A DNA stretch of 64,000 nt from Eutreptiella sp. 'Long Island Sound 2002' (Eukaryota; Euglenozoa; Euglenophyceae; Eutreptiales; Eutreptiaceae). The position numbers and the translations under genes are program-made. Positions 20,542-31,962 of the stretch are shown here, in pieces (within the stretch, counting starts at the first letter, position 1; every line of letters begins with the position of its first letter). The notes beneath the pieces are model-generated. The model was not told the DNA's origin and ran no database searches. It was given only the letters and a program-made list of their open reading frames with translations. The stretch is taken from assembly GCA_964036045.1 (NCBI GenBank), contig OZ038388.1, positions 5,055,131 through 5,119,130 of the forward strand, read 5' to 3'.

Positions 20542-22062
20542 TTAGATCATCAGTGGGCGGTCGTTGATCCAGCTGAACTTGGCCTCCCCAATGGCCTTCT
20601 TGCGGGCTGCCACCCTCTTGGCCAAGTTGCGGTAGCGCGCTGGCAACTTCAGCAGATACTGCTTGGCCGCCTCAGCCTCTTCACTCAAATCCGTCATATC
20701 TTCGATCTTCCACCTCTTAATCAAATACTCCAGGATGTCGGTGTAATCCTCGGCAGTGTACACCCCCACCTTCTCCGCAACCGAAGCAAAATCTCCAAAC
20801 AGATTGCGGCCACTGTTTTTCTCCTCATGCTCTCCATCATCCATCAAATGCGCAGGCATTGTAATCTGTTTCTTCATCATGTCAGCAAAGCATAGCATGG
20901 TTCCATTGGGGTCCCGCCGGAACAACTCCTCCACAATCTTACAATACGCCTTCTCATGCCGAGTCTCATCAGCAGCAATCAACCCACAAATAATCCCCAG
21001 CTGCATGTCCCCAGCCTCCTTGGCCATGCGCGCAGTGTTGCCATGGCTGACTCGTGTCGCTCTCTCCTGGAAAGAGGTGTAGATGAATCCCAAGTATGGA
21101 TTGTTGTCCGTCTGAGGGTCCATGCCAGAGCCGATTAGTCGCTGAATAGTGCTCTCAATGGCTTTCATGTCCACACGCCCAGTCAGATACAAATACTTGT
21201 TCAGCAAATCCCCATGGCGGTTCTCCTCAGCCGTCCACTTCCGAGTCCACACGGCCCAAGGGGTTGAACTGGCCCCCGTCTCGTCCCGGGTGCCCTCCAA
21301 GGTATTCAACATCGTCATGTAGGTTGGCAGGGCTTCCTCAGTGATCATGTCACCCACCAAAACCACAAGGTAGTCGTCTGGAAGCTTGTTGGACCGCTCG
21401 CGTAGTTTCTCCACCTGCTCCTCAAAGTCCGGCGCCTGTGGGTCAGGCAAGTAGTCCTGAGGCTGCCAGTTCTTGGACACCTCATTGGCCATGGGGAGGA
21501 TGTTTTCAGTGGCCCAGTCGGACATGCCCTCCACAACCTTGATCTGGTCTGCGTTCATGCGGTTCAGCACACGCTCCTTTGCCACGGTGGTGGCCATAGC
21601 CCAAGGCTGCGCCTCCAAGTCCGACTCCCCCAACACTTCCATGTATGAAGGCTTCTTCCTCAGGAGCTTGACCCCTGCCGCAGCCACAGTGAACGCCAAT
21701 GCCACAGCTCCCAGCACCACGGAGCCCAGGGAGGCTAGAGATGGCGTTGGTGCTTCCCGGGGCAGTTGGACCGGAAGCCTGGGCTCGGTGGTGCCTTCCG
21801 GGGTCACTGCTGCCTGCAGCCGAGGCACCATCTGGACTTGCTCGGGCATGTGTACTCTTCCTGGAATCGTAGAAACAGTCACGCGGCTCGCCAGCGTGGG
21901 GTTCACGGTTGTGTACAACGAAGTGGAGCCTTCTGTTGTCATCATCAGCGCCACACAAGCGCAGGACACGGCTGCCACACCAACCGCAAGGAGTGTCTTG
22001 CGATTATCCGTGTGGACGTTGCTCTGCATGCGTCCATCATAGTAAGTGTTTGCATAAACCAT
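20542..22062 (-). CDS. Plastid stearoyl/acyl-ACP desaturase, copy 1
   Basis: 506 aa, intronless, ending in TAA. It introduces a double bond into acyl-ACP in the plastid stroma, using ferredoxin and a di-iron centre. Family motifs are complete: [11 protein letters not shown] (199-209), ITEEALPTY (240-248), EENRH (279-283), [16 protein letters not shown] (311-326), SHGNTAR (339-345), DETRH (365-369) and MPAHLM (402-407). The last 380 residues match the usual mature length. Residues 1-135 form a presequence with two hydrophobic segments (about 23-41 and 112-134) about 70 residues apart, the class I tripartite pattern for a three-membrane plastid. The ATG at 22062 is chosen because a CCCCACAG acceptor lies 27 nt upstream; the frame stays open further 5' but no in-frame ATG precedes it. 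Confidence 0.95.
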   Translation of the reverse strand: MVYANTYYDGRMQSNVHTDNRKTLLAVGVAAVSCACVALMMTTEGSTSLYTTVNPTLASRVTVSTIPGRVHMPEQVQMVPRLQAAVTPEGTTEPRLPVQLPREAPTPSLASLGSVVLGAVALAFTVAAAGVKLLRKKPSYMEVLGESDLEAQPWAMATTVAKERVLNRMNADQIKVVEGMSDWATENILPMANEVSKNWQPQDYLPDPQAPDFEEQVEKLRERSNKLPDDYLVVLVGDMITEEALPTYMTMLNTLEGTRDETGASSTPWAVWTRKWTAEENRHGDLLNKYLYLTGRVDMKAIESTIQRLIGSGMDPQTDNNPYLGFIYTSFQERATRVSHGNTARMAKEAGDMQLGIICGLIAADETRHEKAYCKIVEELFRRDPNGTMLCFADMMKKQITMPAHLMDDGEHEEKNSGRNLFGDFASVAEKVGVYTAEDYTDILEYLIKRWKIEDMTDLSEEAEAAKQYLLKLPARYRNLAKRVAARKKAIGEAKFSWINDRPLMI

Positions 22063-22089
22063 GTTGCCCCGCACTCCCTTGAAAAGTGA

Positions 22090-22091
22090 CT
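22090..22091 (-). promoter_or_regulatory. Putative trans-splice acceptor, desaturase copy 1
   Basis: CATTCGTCCCCACAG on the minus strand, 27 nt before the ATG. The same site is at 30864-30865 in copy 2. Confidence 0.45.
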
Positions 22092-22141
22092 GTGGGGACG
22101 AATGGTGTGCACGCAAGCAGGCATAGCAGGGCTTGTGAGCA

Positions 22142-23160
22142 CTCCCTTCGCTGAAGGAGTACCATGTCCTATTCTCTTCACAGAGTTATCACCTCGCGAG
22201 TTCCTGATTTTTTAGCATGACTGCATGACATAGTGCGCTTCTGGGTTCCAATAGGAACGAGATGCGATTTCTCTCCGGGAAGTCTTGGTACCCCCCCTCC
22301 CTTGTATAAGCTACACAAAAGTCCCAAGTCAATACGGTCCCTACGCCTACTGTAGCTTGGACAAGGCCGCAGATGGCATTCAAACCAACTGCTTTGCATC
22401 ACCATAAGCAGAACATGCAACTGCCGCTGGAATGTCCCTTTGGGTGCAGGTTGAGGGGAGGCTGAAGTGGGCTAGGGCTGAGATGAACTGGACCCGATAG
22501 TGGCACGGCCCTTCCAGCAGAGCATGAACCTTTACAGGCACACACCAGCGAGTGCTTCCCAGTCCCCCCCCACCCCCCGCCCCCTGTGCGAACTAATTCA
22601 CAAATGTTATGCATGTTTCGGTGCACCAGGGTCGCGCCTGGATCGCTGGGGTCGCGCAGCTCCTTGACCTCATACCACCCCGCCCCCCCCCCTTGTATAA
22701 GCTACGCCCCTGTCCAAGCTACAGTAGGTGTTGGGACCGTCTTAATTTGGTGCCTAATTTGATTCAGTACAAATGCAGTGCGGCCACATAAAACATGGGT
22801 TTGGTGACACATTTGCCAGCTACATGGAGTCATGGACAAATTTGTTGTGAGTGTTTGCCCGATTGAACCCACATAGCTCTGATTTGGGGGATATTTGTGC
22901 ATTATACTCCCCTTTCTTGCACCAGCTCGCCATGCAATCTTCTCTTTTCTCCTTGAGATACCTTTTGGTCGCTCTTTTGAGCTGTCTTCATCAAAGGTCG
23001 TCTTCATCAAAGGTGAGGTGTTTGCTGGCTAGTGCGTACGCTTGAACAGAATGGGTTGCGTTTTAGGGAGGCTAACTTCCAGACTGTGTGCAATGGTGGG
23101 GGAGTGTGTATCTCGGGACTTCTGTGGACCTGTGGTCCGGAGCAATCTGGTGCACCATCA
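22142..23160. repeat. Repeat-rich intergenic with family K copies
   Basis: Family K words (CCTTGTATAAGCTAC, CCTACTGTAGCTTGGACAAG) occur at 22285-22395 and, inverted, at 22685-22745. Related copies lie at 28150-28265 and 38645-38712. No gene seen. Confidence 0.6.
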
Positions 23161-23164
23161 TCAA

Positions 23165-23500
23165 ATTCTACTGCCTTCGGCAAGGCACCTCGAAGAGAGG
23201 CTGACAGCCAACCAATCAGTCAGTCAGGCAGTCGGTCGGGCAAGCAGGCAAGCAGACAGGCAGGCAGAAACACACAGTTTGGCTTTGTGTCGGGCGTGGT
23301 CTACATCTACAAACAGTGGGGAGCTCCTATTCCACCGAAGCACTCGGCGGTCGAGTGGTAGAACATTTGATGTGCATGCAAAATGTGGTCAGTTCGAATC
23401 CCGGCCGGCGATTGCCGGCACGGGACCACCGACCTCTTGGTCTTTTTCACCCGACCCTGGGTCAAATCCTTCTGAGCACAAGTGTTTGACCCCCAAAATC
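23165..23500 (+). mobile_element. tRNA-derived SINE, family D copy 3
   Basis: Head CTACTGCCTTCGGCAAGG and CACCTCGAAGAGAGGCTGAC. The tRNA-like module near 23340-23405 has GGTCGAGTGGTAGAAC and CAGTTCGAATCCCGG. The tail keeps AAATCCTTCTGAGCACAA. Confidence 0.8.
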
Positions 23501-23599
23501 GGAAAAAAGCAAAAGATTCATGATTTTCGACCCAAGTAGGGGGGGGGGGTCATTTTTTGACCCCCCCCATCCCCCCCCACCTTCCTCAAAACCTCAAAA

Positions 23600-24125
23600 A
23601 AAAAAGGGGTTTCGGGGAATCTTTGTACTGCGCGCCACTTTTAGACTATGTTCCCCCCCGAAGAGCCCCCAAGCACACCCCTTGGAAAAGCCCTTAGAAT
23701 TAGGTGACCCAAACTGCCCCAGCTCAAGAAAGTTGCAAACTACCTTCCCTTCACATAACACACATCATGCAGAAGGTTTCTGGTTTCCGCAATGCTGTGG
23801 ATGTTCCTTGTTTTTGATAAAGAAAACCTTGATGATTTTCCCCGATGCAAAATGACAGTCACAAGGTAGATAAGTAGGGCAACCAAACACCAGATCGATT
23901 GAAATCAGGATGTTCTCCTTCCAAATCAAAGCATAAGTAGCAAAGAGGGGCTAGAGGGAGAATACGCAACTTGTGTGCACAACATGACAAAGGGAGACAA
24001 AATAAGAGGTCAAAACCTCCGCTAGGGGTCACCATGATGCCCCTAGGGGCCCCTAGTATCTCAAAGTATGGGTCTCTAGTACGGCCAGACGCCCAAATAG
24101 TTGCACTGCACGCGCACTGCGCTTA
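23600..24125 (+). repeat. Dispersed repeat, family R copy 1
   Basis: Shares word order with 53925-54770: CGC(G)CTACTTTTA, GCACACCCCTT, AAATTAGG, CTACCTTCCC, then, further on, TATGG(A/G)T(T/C)TCTAGT, GCAGCCAG-like and CGCACACTACGCT-like blocks. Diverged; no coding sequence. Confidence 0.6.
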
Positions 24126-24377
24126 AGGCTCCCCCTCAAGTGGGGGGGGGTCTCGGGCTTCAATTGGTCGGTAGGCTGAGCTGGATGTCCCCGCCATAGA
24201 CACTTCCAGCCATTGTTCTTCAGCAAGTTCACAGCAGTGCGTCCGGGTTTTTGCTAGGCGACTGTCCCGGTGCTTCCGCCAGTGTTCGCTTGTCCCTACC
24301 TTCCATATGTACACTGTCGTACCCAAGTTTGCGAGACCCAAGGGGGTCTCGGGGGGGGGGGGGGGGTCCGGATCCAA

Positions 24378-24565
24378 AACTCATTGGTGGATGCGTTTAT
24401 CGGACAAAATAATGATTGTACAAGGGTGTAAACTAACAATTGAACCCCTTGGGGTAGGGTACGTGAATAGGCCCAAAAAGGCCCAAACCGGGGGGGGGGG
24501 GGGGTATGTGGCGTTTTCCCCGTTATACGCCTGCTTGGCTTTGATCTAACAACTTATGCGAGTTT
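24378..24565 (+). repeat. Dispersed repeat, family C copy (24.4 kb)
   Basis: Preceded by a G-run and GTCCGGATCCAAAACTC. Contains CAAAATAATGATTGTACAAG and CTTTGATCTAACAAC. Confidence 0.85.
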
Positions 24566-25330
24566 ATTTGCATTTTTGAGCTGCCGAGGCTAGCAAACTG
24601 CATAAGCAAGTTATGCCCTAGACCCCTTGGGAACCCCCCCCCCCACCCGCCCCCCACACAAATAGGGTGAGAAACACACAAAGCGGGTCTAAAACATGTT
24701 TTACATAGCATATGTCATCATTGTAAGTGGTCACCATATCAAAAAAATTGTTTGCAAAATGTTCTATTTTTCACCTGTAGAGGATGGAAAACTGCTCGAG
24801 CAGATTGTGCACACACCAAATGCCATTGAACCACCGCCAAACAGCAATTCTATTGCCTTCGGTAAGTCCACCTCGCAGAGAATCTACCCCAAGCAACACA
24901 CACCCAAAATAGGGTAAAAACGGCATAAATATGTGCTGAAACATGCTTTACATATCTTGGATAGTCATTTTAGGTGATCACAATGTCCAAAAAATAAGTT
25001 TTGGAAACTTCGATTTTTGAGCTGTATAGGCTGAAAAATTGCACAAGCAGGTTGTGTACCAATCCCGTTCGGACCCCCCCCCAAACCCAATACCCCCCCC
25101 CCCCCCCCCCCAGCGCGCCCAATACCTAAATAAAGTGAACCCAACCCCCGCACCCAATACCCAAATAGGGTGAAAAACATGTAAATACGGCCTAAAACAT
25201 GCTTTACATATGTTGGATGGTCATTTTAGGTGATCACAACATCAAAAAAATAAGTTTGGAAAACTTCGATTTTTGAGCTGCCCAAATTGAAAAACTGCAT
25301 AAGCAGGTTGTGTACCGGCCGCATTCACTA
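24565..25330 (+). repeat. Three degenerate ~250-bp tandem units, family L
   Basis: Each unit has a CCAAATAGGGTGA-like word, AAACATG(C/T)TTTACAT, a TCAT-plus-GGTGATCACAA-like word, TTTTTGAGCTG and GCA(C/T)AAGCAGGTTGTG. A related single copy is at 52555-52690. Confidence 0.75.
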
Positions 25331-25424
25331 GGCCATTATTGGGGGAAACGGTCCTTTCGCGTCTTTGGCAGAGGTTTTGACCGGCCTTCGGCAAAGTTAC
25401 AAACTGTGAAAAAAGGGCCTTTCG

Positions 25425-25850
25425 CATCCTAGTAGGCATGTATTGTCATAACATCTCCACTCACACCCCTTAGAGTGGGTACCATGTGGTCACCGACGTC
25501 GCCAAGACCGCCGACATAGCAAAAACGTCTGAAACGTGCAGAAACTGCATCAGCGCTCGTCCCACTCCGTGGAGTCGGGATCCCGAAAAACTTTTTCGGC
25601 TCAAAATCAGCAAGGCTCAGGACTGCAAAAAAATTCCTTCCGTATCCTAGTAGGCATATACTATCACAACATCCCCACTCACACCCCTCAGAGTGGGTAC
25701 CACGGGGTCACCGAGGTCGCCAAAACTGCCAACATAGCAAAAACATCTGAAAAGTGCATAAACTGCATCCGCACTCGTCCCACTCCGCCCCATACAAACC
25801 CCATGGAGTCGGGACCCGGAAACACTTTTTCGGCTCAAAATCGAAAAAAC
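25425..25850 (+). repeat. Tandem duplication of ~213 bp
   Basis: Two copies beginning ATCCTAGTAGGCAT. Both contain CACTCACACCCCT, GAGTGGGTACCA, CATAGCAAAAAC and TTTTTCGGCTCAAAATC. Confidence 0.85.
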
Positions 25851-25969
25851 CCAAAAGATTCATGATTTTCGACCCAAAAAAGGGGGGATCGATTTTTGAC
25901 CCCCCCCCTCGAAAGCTCCAAAAAGTGGGTTTCAAGTGGGGGGGGGGTCTGGGGGGGGGGGGTCCGGAC

Positions 25970-26165
25970 CAAAAACTCATTGGGGGATGCGTTTATTGGA
26001 CAAAATAATGATTTTACAAGGGGTTAAACAAACAATTCAACCCCTTGGGGTAGGGTTCGCGAATAGGCCCAAAAAAGCCCAAAATGGGGGGGTATGTGGC
26101 GTGTCCCATGTATACGCCTCCCTGGCTTTGATCTAACAACCTTTGTGAGGTGATTTTCAAAAAAC
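25970..26165 (+). repeat. Dispersed repeat, family C copy (26.0 kb)
   Basis: Preceded by a G-run and GTCCGGACCAAAAACTC. Core AAAATAATGATTTTACAAGG and terminal CTTTGATCTAACAACC present. Confidence 0.9.
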
Positions 26166-26519
26166 TTTCACGTGCCACTAAACAGCCTATCCAGTGTGAA
26201 AACGGCCAAGTCCTCACTCGCAAGGGGCCATATGGGGCGGGGGGGGGGGGGGGGGCGACTGGGGGTGCCTGGAGTTGGGACCCGGGACCCCCGCCATGGG
26301 TTAGGGGGTCCATATACAAGAAAAAAGTTCTCCGGGACCCAGGTCCTAATACACACACAGCGGCCACAATACACAAAGAAGTTTTGACCCCCCAAAAAAA
26401 AGGGGTACCCAAGTGCGGGGGGCCATGAGGCAACAGATACTGGGCTCGCATACGCCCCCGTGTCACAGGCGCATGGTCATCACCACCACCAAGTGCGGGG
26501 GGGGGGGGGGGTACGGGGG

Positions 26520-26698
26520 TCAAAATCCAAAAAAAATCATTGGGGGATCATTGTTGATCCTAAAATGATGATTTTACAAGGGGTTAGATGTTAGAAACCA
26601 TACATTGGGGTATGCTACGCAAACGAACCGAAAAAGGGGGGGTATACGACGCTTGCCCCTGCGCTTGATCTAACAACCTCTCTTCGAGGTGATTTTAG
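26520..26698 (+). repeat. Dispersed repeat, family C copy (26.5 kb)
   Basis: Core ATGATTTTACAAGGGGTTAG, ATTGGGGTATGCTACGC and the terminal AACAACCTCTCTTCGAGG hairpin. Confidence 0.9.
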
Positions 26699-27289
26699 CA
26701 GCCGGCGCACCGCCAGGCATGAGTGGACCAATCCAAACAATGTTCTGTAGGTGGTCAACTGCAAGTGTTAGCTTCCAAATGTGGCCGGCATACATCTGAT
26801 TAAACAAGACATCCGATTTTGTGCACAACGCACATGGAGCACGCAATATGCCCCCCTCCAGACACACACGCCAATGGCTTGTGGGAGGCCAAACCGTCTA
26901 TCCCTGCGTCCCTCCACTTTCCACTTAAACATGGTGCCGTGTCCACTCCCCCGTCATGGCCACTTGGGCATCTTCCAGCCATCCCCATTAGGGGCCGATA
27001 GTATCTCGGGCGTGCTTGGATCCCTTTCCACCCAATAATAATGGTTGTTGTACACTTCTTTTGCACATGTGCACCCACTTTGCACCGATGGGTTTGTGGG
27101 CTATAGTACTGGTGTGTAATGCGGAGAGGAGGTGCTAGTGGTTGCTGATGGGCAGGTGGCATGGTGTTCGCAGGCCAAATCCTGTCCCCAGGATGAGCGA
27201 ACGGTCTAGACATCATTCTCTTGGAATAGGAGTACCTACACTGTTGAATCCCATCACACACATCACATATTGACCACGCCACATCGACA

Positions 27290-27960
27290 CTGTGCACAGG
27301 CCAAGAATGCACCACAAATAACGCCAAATACCAAGGATGCACCAACGATACCAAGAATGCAGCAAGGGGATGCTCAAGTATCCACCACCCTGGTGCATCC
27401 TCCGTTCAAGGATGTAGCCCCGCAAGCCCTGCATAAAAACCAAGCATGCACCATGGTGCAAACTTGGTTTTCAGAAGGTATCTTTGGTGCATCCTCAGTT
27501 TGCCTTATGCATTCTTGGTGTTCAGGATACATTCCGTTCATGAGTCTGAGAATGTAGCCTGACTACATCATTGTTACGAGAGTGAATCTTTGGTTTCATG
27601 TGTGTATCTTTGGGGCATTCACAGGGAAGCGACGTATTGTAGCCAGTATGGAAAGTGTAGCCAGTAGGGAAGCCGGTATGGGTCTCTGGGGTAAGGTGCG
27701 CTGAGTCCAGGGGACGTGGTCTCCCAGCTTGAAGCTGGGACCGCCAGCGCCTGAAATCCTCGCCTGGGCTAGAACCTCATGGAAAGCGTACGATGAGGTA
27801 ATCTTTGGGGCATCCTCAGGCTTTAAAAGTGCCCACGTGCTGCATACTTGGTGGTCTTGTGCATCCCCAGCCGCAACAGTGCATCTGCAGCCCATTCTTG
27901 GGATTCGAGTTGTATAGCTGGGGCATCCTTCAGCAGCTGTGGCACAGGGTATCTCCTGTT
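27290..27960. repeat. Degenerate CCAAGAATGCACCA-type repeat region
   Basis: Words such as CAAGAATGCACC, AAGGATGCACCA and, inverted, TTGGTGCATCCTC or TTGGGGCATCCTCAG recur irregularly on both strands. No gene seen. Confidence 0.6.
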
Positions 27961-28373
27961 CCACGATCCTCATGTGCATGTGCATGAATGTGTCCTTGGT
28001 GGGTACCTGTGCCTTTTTCGGCAATTGTGCAAGTGTGTAGCATTTGGAAAGGAAGCTAAGTGTAACCTCCACAATAAAGGCTCGATGATGTGGCCAGAAC
28101 GGACGGAACAATTTGACTTCAGGTTGGTACAGCATGTTGTTCCGAAGTCCCCCCCCCCCCCCACACCCCTTGTCCAAGCTACGGAGAACTACCAAATCAA
28201 TAAACTCCCGACACCTACTGCAGCTTGCGCAAGTCCGCAGCTTTCAGGCATCACATGAAATGGGAACTGTTGCTGTGTGTGCATGCTGCAAATGTACTGG
28301 GAAACGGGGGTGGGGGGCAGTGGCAACGAGCCTGCAACAGTGGGAGATAAATGAATGTTGCAAAAAAGGGATG

Positions 28374-28528
28374 TTTGGCCATAGGTACCTATCGTTTGGC
28401 CATAGGTACCTATCATTTGACCAAAGGTAGCTATCGCTTGGCCATAGGTACCTATGGTTTGGCCATACGTACCTCATACGTACCTATCGTTTGGCCATAC
28501 GTACCTATCCTTTGCCCAAAGGTACCTG
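28374..28528. repeat. 22-bp tandem repeat with GGTACC palindrome
   Basis: About seven units of TTTGGCCATAGGTACCTATC (plus two bases). The ATAGGTACCTAT core is self-complementary. Some units carry CATACGTACC instead. Confidence 0.95.
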
Positions 28529-29315
28529 CTGATGAATAGATCAACATTTGAGCATGACAACAGGGGGGATAAAGCTGTGTTTGGTTGGCGCAAACATGGG
28601 CACACAACTGCAAACGCATTGTGATGTATCGCCTTTCAGCACACTTCATGTCATGCGTCCATGGTATAGGCCACTGGAAGCAGCTTTTGTGCACAAAATG
28701 CGACATAATCCAAGTGGCAAGGGGGTACTGTAGTTGAATAGACGGCTGCAGAACCACAGATGGATGTGTGCTTTTTCGAGAATATGGATGATGATTTGGC
28801 TCAAAATGGATCATTTTTGTGCATCAAAACACAGACCTCGGTGTATACCCTGATCCATGCGGCCCCTTGCAAAAGAAGGAAACACTAAATTTGAAGAATG
28901 CGACCCTGTGGAAGGTGAAAGAAACGGCTGATTGTGTTCAAAATTTTCAACGTTGACACGATAATGAATATATAACGGAAAGAAACAAATGGGTGCATTC
29001 ATATGAGGCACAACGAGGTCAGCATAAGAAGGGATAGACTGTCGTACAAGACGTCGTACCCGAGTATGACTGCAAGGTTGATCCCTGATTGCAGAAAACT
29101 GTGCACTGGACATCTGACAAAATGGTGATTGAGAACAAACCCTCAAACAAATTGCAAAAAAAAAAGAATTGAATCTCAGCCCAAACAGCGCTTGACGACC
29201 CTCGCAACATGGTTTACGCCAGACCTTGGCATCGGGGAAGAATCTCCGCGTGAAAAGAGGGGAGGGTTAGCGTTCCAGCTAAAGCTCCACACATACACAC
29301 ACAGAAGCTGCTTGC

Positions 29316-30836
29316 TTAGATCATCAGTGGGCGGTCGTTGATCCAGCTGAACTTGGCCTCCCCAATGGCCTTCTTGCGGGCTGCCACCCTCTTGGCCAAG
29401 TTGCGGTAGCGCGCTGGCAACTTCAGCAGATACTGCTTGGCCGCCTCAGCCTCTTCACTCAAATCCGTCATATCTTCGATCTTCCACCTCTTAATCAAAT
29501 ACTCCAGGATATCGGTGTAATCCTCGGCAGTGTACACCCCCACCTTCTCCGCAACCGAAGCAAAATCTCCAAACAGATTGCGGCCACTGTTTTTCTCCTC
29601 ATGCTCTCCATCATCCATCAAATGCGCAGGCATTGTAATCTGTTTCTTCATCATGTCAGCAAAGCATAGCATGGTTCCATTGGGGTCCCGCCGGAACAAC
29701 TCCTCCACAATCTTACAATACGCCTTCTCATGCCGAGTCTCATCAGCAGCAATCAACCCACAAATAATCCCCAGCTGCATGTCCCCAGCCTCCTTGGCCA
29801 TGCGCGCAGTGTTGCCATGGCTGACTCGTGTCGCTCTCTCCTGGAAAGAGGTGTAGATGAATCCCAAGTATGGATTGTTGTCCGTCTGAGGGTCCATGCC
29901 AGAGCCGATTAGTCGCTGAATAGTGCTCTCAATGGCTTTCATGTCCACACGCCCAGTCAGATACAAATACTTGTTCAGCAAATCCCCATGGCGGTTCTCC
30001 TCAGCCGTCCACTTCCGAGTCCACACGGCCCAAGGGGTTGAACTGGCCCCCGTCTCGTCCCGGGTGCCCTCCAAGGTATTCAACATCGTCATGTAGGTTG
30101 GCAGGGCTTCCTCAGTGATCATGTCACCCACCAAAACCACAAGGTAGTCGTCTGGAAGCTTGTTGGACCGCTCGCGTAGTTTCTCCACCTGCTCCTCAAA
30201 GTCCGGCGCCTGTGGGTCAGGCAAGTAGTCCTGAGGCTGCCAGTTCTTGGACACCTCATTGGCCATGGGGAGGATGTTTTCAGTGGCCCAGTCGGACATG
30301 CCCTCCACAACCTTGATCTGGTCTGCGTTCATGCGGTTCAGCACACGCTCCTTTGCCACGGTGGTGGCCATAGCCCAAGGCTGCGCCTCCAAGTCCGACT
30401 CCCCCAACACTTCCATGTATGAAGGCTTCTTCCTCAGGAGCTTGACCCCTGCCGCAGCCACAGTGAACGCCAATGCCACAGCTCCCAGCACCACGGAGCC
30501 CAGGGAGGCTAGAGATGGCGTTGGTGCTTCCCGGGGCAGTTGGACCGGAAGCCTGGGCTCGGTGGTGCCTTCCGGGGTCACTGCTGCCTGCAGCCGAGGC
30601 ACCATCTGGACTTGCTCGGGCATGTGTACTCTTCCTGGAATCGTAGAAACAGTCACGCGGCTCGCCAGCGTGGGGTTCACGGTTGTGTACAACGAAGTGG
30701 AGCCTTCTGTTGTCATCATCAGCGCCACACAAGCGCAGGACACGGCTGCCACACCAACCGCAAGGAGTGTCTTGCGATTATCCGTGTGGACGTTGCTCTG
30801 CATGCGTCCATCATAGTAAGTGTTTGCATAAACCAT
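29316..30836 (-). CDS. Plastid stearoyl/acyl-ACP desaturase, copy 2
   Basis: Encodes the same 506-residue protein as the copy at 20542-22062, with one synonymous base change (29511). All di-iron ligand motifs and the two-segment plastid presequence are intact, so both copies look functional. Here the open frame extends upstream to an ATG at about 30932, outside the duplicated unit. The start at 30836 is preferred because the shared acceptor (30864-30865) would remove the upstream ATG. Because the duplication ends about 80 bp upstream of the ATG, the two copies have different upstream DNA and could differ in promoter. A collapsed or mis-joined assembly is the main alternative. Confidence 0.93.
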   Translation of the reverse strand: MVYANTYYDGRMQSNVHTDNRKTLLAVGVAAVSCACVALMMTTEGSTSLYTTVNPTLASRVTVSTIPGRVHMPEQVQMVPRLQAAVTPEGTTEPRLPVQLPREAPTPSLASLGSVVLGAVALAFTVAAAGVKLLRKKPSYMEVLGESDLEAQPWAMATTVAKERVLNRMNADQIKVVEGMSDWATENILPMANEVSKNWQPQDYLPDPQAPDFEEQVEKLRERSNKLPDDYLVVLVGDMITEEALPTYMTMLNTLEGTRDETGASSTPWAVWTRKWTAEENRHGDLLNKYLYLTGRVDMKAIESTIQRLIGSGMDPQTDNNPYLGFIYTSFQERATRVSHGNTARMAKEAGDMQLGIICGLIAADETRHEKAYCKIVEELFRRDPNGTMLCFADMMKKQITMPAHLMDDGEHEEKNSGRNLFGDFASVAEKVGVYTAEDYTDILEYLIKRWKIEDMTDLSEEAEAAKQYLLKLPARYRNLAKRVAARKKAIGEAKFSWINDRPLMI

Positions 30837-30863
30837 GTTGCCCCGCACTCCCTTGAAAAGTGA

Positions 30864-30865
30864 CT
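30864..30865 (-). promoter_or_regulatory. Putative trans-splice acceptor, desaturase copy 2
   Basis: Same CATTCGTCCCCACAG site as copy 1, 27 nt before the ATG and inside the duplicated unit. Confidence 0.45.
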
Positions 30866-31536
30866 GTGGGGACGAATGGTGTGCACGCAAGCAAGCATAG
30901 CAGGGCTTGTGAGCAGTAGGAACAAGTTGCATCCCATGTGTAACGCACTAAGATCCAGCTCCCTTCTGATCACGTCCGACGTGGCAGACGCTAGTGCCAA
31001 GTCTGATTGCAGCACTGTACTCATGGTACAACAAAGTGACGTCCACATGGGGTGAGTGTGTGTCTCAAAAACGGCATGATTGAAAAACGTGCACTACACT
31101 CAGATCACTGCACAGTCCCGTGCGGAACGTTCGCACTGGCTGGTTGGCAGATCCGCAGAAACAAAGGTAGGGCAGACCCGGCTGCAAAACAAAATCAAGC
31201 AGAAGCATCATCCATGGAACAGTACATCCAGAAGCAAGCTCTCCACCGCACAACTGTACCTGTGTTGACATCTTAACATTGTTTTATCGACAGGGTCTGA
31301 ACATTCAACAAATCAGGGTCACAACATCAGAGGCAGTGGGAGGATTCGGCCCTTCGTGTTGGGGGGTTGCACGTGTGTACCGCTCAGCGATACCGCCCAC
31401 TCAGTGGAGTACGTGCACACGCACATCCCCAACGTGACCACATCGTCCGCAGCTTGGCCTTTGCCGCCTCAACGCCAATCAGCACAAAGGGGGGGTGTTT
31501 GCCCTGCGCGCTGCTTCTATTATGACTCTCCCAAAT

Positions 31537-31858
31537 TCAGTCACCAAGTTCACCATTACCCAATGAAGCCACGGGCTGGGGAATGTGATGAAGGTAGTGT
31601 TGGGGAGCAACTGCGAACGGGGCTTCCATCAACAAAGGGTCCAAAGGAAGTTCCGGAGGAACGTCAAGTGCGGGAATTGACGGGGATGGTGGTGGAGACT
31701 CAAGATTCGGGATACCAAAGGAGATAGAGTCCATGGGGCATTGATGATTGACAACCCGCACACCACCTTGATCATACTCCATCTCCACATGCCCATCGTG
31801 CAAAAGGCCAACCACCTTCGCGGGTACCCGAAGCCCAGTAGACCTGGTGTAGAACAGC
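31537..31858 (-). CDS. Possible terminal exon, SH3/Tudor-like strand pattern
   Basis: The exon follows a good acceptor (GAGCATTTTTGACAG, ending 31859) and runs to a stop at 31537-31539. It starts LFYTRSTGLRVPAKVVG, then LLHDGHVEMEYD and GVRVVNHQC, an alternating pattern that recalls small barrel folds such as Tudor or SH3-like domains. It then becomes Pro/Leu rich (SPPPSPSIPALDVPP). The acceptor requires two bases of a codon from an upstream exon, which I could not find between 32 and 34 kb. The domain suggestion is a guess from strand periodicity. Confidence 0.4.
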
Positions 31859-31962
31859 CTGTCAAAAATGCTCAACTCCATACCAAATAGCAAAACAGGT
31901 GTGAGGACACGAGAGGGGCAAAAAGTGATGCTCCGTAGCAGACATGCTGAATGCATCACCAT

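Larger units (their letters stand above)
20253..22141. repeat. Segmental duplication, copy 1 (1,889 bp)
   Basis: Direct duplicate of 29027-30915 at a constant offset of 8,774 bp. By eye I find only two differences, G/A at 20737 versus 29511 (synonymous) and G/A at 22120 versus 30894 (upstream of the ATG). The unit holds the desaturase ORF, about 290 bp 3' of it and about 80 bp 5' of it. Confidence 0.95.
29027..30915. repeat. Segmental duplication, copy 2 (1,889 bp)
   Basis: Partner of 20253-22141, same orientation. Flanking DNA is unrelated apart from short chance similarity. The left edge is at AGAAGGGATAGACTG, the right edge at GCTTGTGAGCA. Confidence 0.95.

Noticed and set aside
21473-22042. 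189-codon plus-strand frame opposite the desaturase, also at 30247-30816
   Set aside because: It is an antisense shadow of a conserved enzyme. It repeats only because the gene is duplicated.
28374-28528. CRISPR array
   Set aside because: Repeats of 22 bp are contiguous without unique spacers, and the genome is eukaryotic.
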